Part shown: piece by piece, positions 62,881 through 64,000 of the stretch
Position numbering within the stretch: position 1 is the stretch's first letter
Layout: the number at the start of each line of letters is the position of its first letter
Assembly (NCBI RefSeq): GCF_003945595.2
Contig: NW_024104292.1
Span: forward strand, 1,922,001 to 1,986,000
Reading direction: 5' to 3'
Length of the DNA: 64,000 bases
From: Pipra filicauda
Taxonomy: Eukaryota > Chordata > Aves > Passeriformes > Pipridae
Translations under genes and position numbers: made by a program
The notes under the pieces: model-generated
What the model saw: only the letters and a program-made list of their open reading frames with translations
Databases searched by the model: none
What the model was told of the DNA's origin: nothing

Positions 62881-64000
62881 AGGCTTTACAGTACTTTAGA
62901 CATCAATTTTAATTTATAAACATTTCCTTCACTGCAGGTGAAGTTTGTTGAGGACTTTGTTGAAGTCCCAGACAACAGATAGGAGATCATTGTATTAGAA
63001 ATGCATCAACCTTCCCTTGTCCTTACACAAATTGAAATAAAGGTAGATTTAATTCAATTTTATAGCAAATTCAGTGTTGATTAGGAAGAAAGCTAAATCC
63101 GTCTCACTACCTTTATTAAGAGTCTAAAGTGGAGGCTGAGGGAAAGTGGGGAATCAGGAGGACTGTTTTGTTAGCTGCTCTTTTATGCTGTTTGCAAAAC
63201 AGGCTGGATTACATGCAGAAGCCAGACACTTAGCTTATTGTAGCTAGTTAAATCAGTATTGCTGAAATAACCAATTCGCTTCAGAGTGTTGTGTGTGTGT
63301 GTTTGGGGAATAATCTTTTCTTTTTACTTGAAATACCACACAGTACATTTTGAACTGATGTTCCTCCAGGCGAAAGCTCTGAATCCATGGCCTACACCCC
63401 AGGAAAAGATGTCACTAAGGATGCTCTGAGCAGCTTAATGCCCTCCTGCTCTGCTGCTCATCTCTTGCCTTCCAGCCTCTCTGCTGGCCAGAATTGGCTG
63501 AGACCCTCTCCACAGCGCTCTTCTCATTTCACTCAGTCCCTCACAGTATTTCTGCAACGTATGAGGAATGGTGTAGTGGCACCTAATGGGGTTTATCTCA
63601 CCTCTGTCATGTCTTGCTGGCAAAAAGCAAAGTTTAGTTTTAGGAATACTGAGATAGAGGAAGGGTTTAAGTGATTCTCTGCTCTATGAGTGTAAGGCAG
63701 AGACTAAAGTTCAATGTATATCAACAAAGTAGTGGAAGTACCCTGTTCCCACCAATTCTCCTGAGGGTAGAGGTGGGTTTCACAGGCATGGTATGGTCAG
63801 AACAGTACATTTCGGTTATTTCCCTAATTCAGGCTGTGCTGGCTGAATGCAGAGCTTCTAGATAGGTACCTCTACAGTTTGCACCTCTTGTTATACCACA
63901 TATTGTTTCTTGACACTCTTTTTTGTTGTCCTCCAAGCCTCTTCCAAAATAAGCATCTTAAAACTCCAGTCACTGTTCTCCACTGGTCTCAGTTTTTATA
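62881..64000. other. Unique AT-rich DNA, no gene identified
   Basis: A 95-codon plus-strand frame (63387-63674) and its minus-strand shadow occur in a slightly GC-richer patch, with no family recognised. It contains a (GT)n microsatellite. Confidence 0.45.
63287..63302 (+). repeat. (GT)n microsatellite
   Basis: A short run of GT units. Confidence 0.8.

Overview
This window looks like nuclear DNA from a bird. It is AT-rich and gene-poor, with no long uninterrupted reading frame. Its repeats are the ones typical of birds: several pieces of chicken-repeat-1 (CR1) LINE, most with the characteristic CR1 3' end, and one long-terminal-repeat (LTR) block whose opening bases match, from memory, an endogenous-retrovirus LTR common in songbirds and other Neoaves. 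There are no operons, ribosome-binding sites, tRNAs, rRNAs or CRISPR arrays. The window most likely lies in a gene desert or inside a large intron.

Layout. 1-5.7 kb: unique sequence with an old, diverged CR1 3' piece (about 1.17-1.71 kb) and one exon-like block at 4.37-4.52 kb. 5.7-7.3 kb: a composite repeat, with an LTR on the plus strand directly abutting the 5' part of CR1 ORF2 on the minus strand. 7.3-15 kb: unique AT-rich DNA, including a very AT-rich stretch near 9.4-9.9 kb that could be an enhancer, and a short CR1 tail near 11.95 kb. 15.07-16.07 kb: a perfect 500-bp tandem duplication. 16-27 kb: unique. 27.19-27.55 kb: a perfect 181-bp tandem duplication. 27.5-38.9 kb: mostly unique, with an LTR-like CpG-rich patch near 28.4 kb, a CA/TA microsatellite, a purine-only tract near 34.1 kb and a possible micro-exon near 35.7 kb. 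38.9-39.7 kb: the best-preserved plus-strand CR1, with reverse-transcriptase and C-terminal parts of ORF2. 39.7-62.5 kb: unique DNA with one near-consensus CTCF-like site, a CR1 tail at 43.9 kb, a pyrimidine tract at 52.1 kb and two phase-compatible exon-like blocks at 55.7 and 57.7 kb. 62.5-62.9 kb: a minus-strand CR1 3' end whose last 103 codons are still open.

No protein-coding host gene could be identified. The short reading frames scattered on both strands are about as long as chance would give in AT-rich DNA. The candidate exons rest only on splice-site appearance and open frame, and are marked with low confidence. I found no convincing new biological system. The most solid unusual observations are the two sequence-identical tandem duplications, the LTR/CR1 composite in which the CR1 has lost its 3' end, and the dead catalytic motifs in the CR1 copies.
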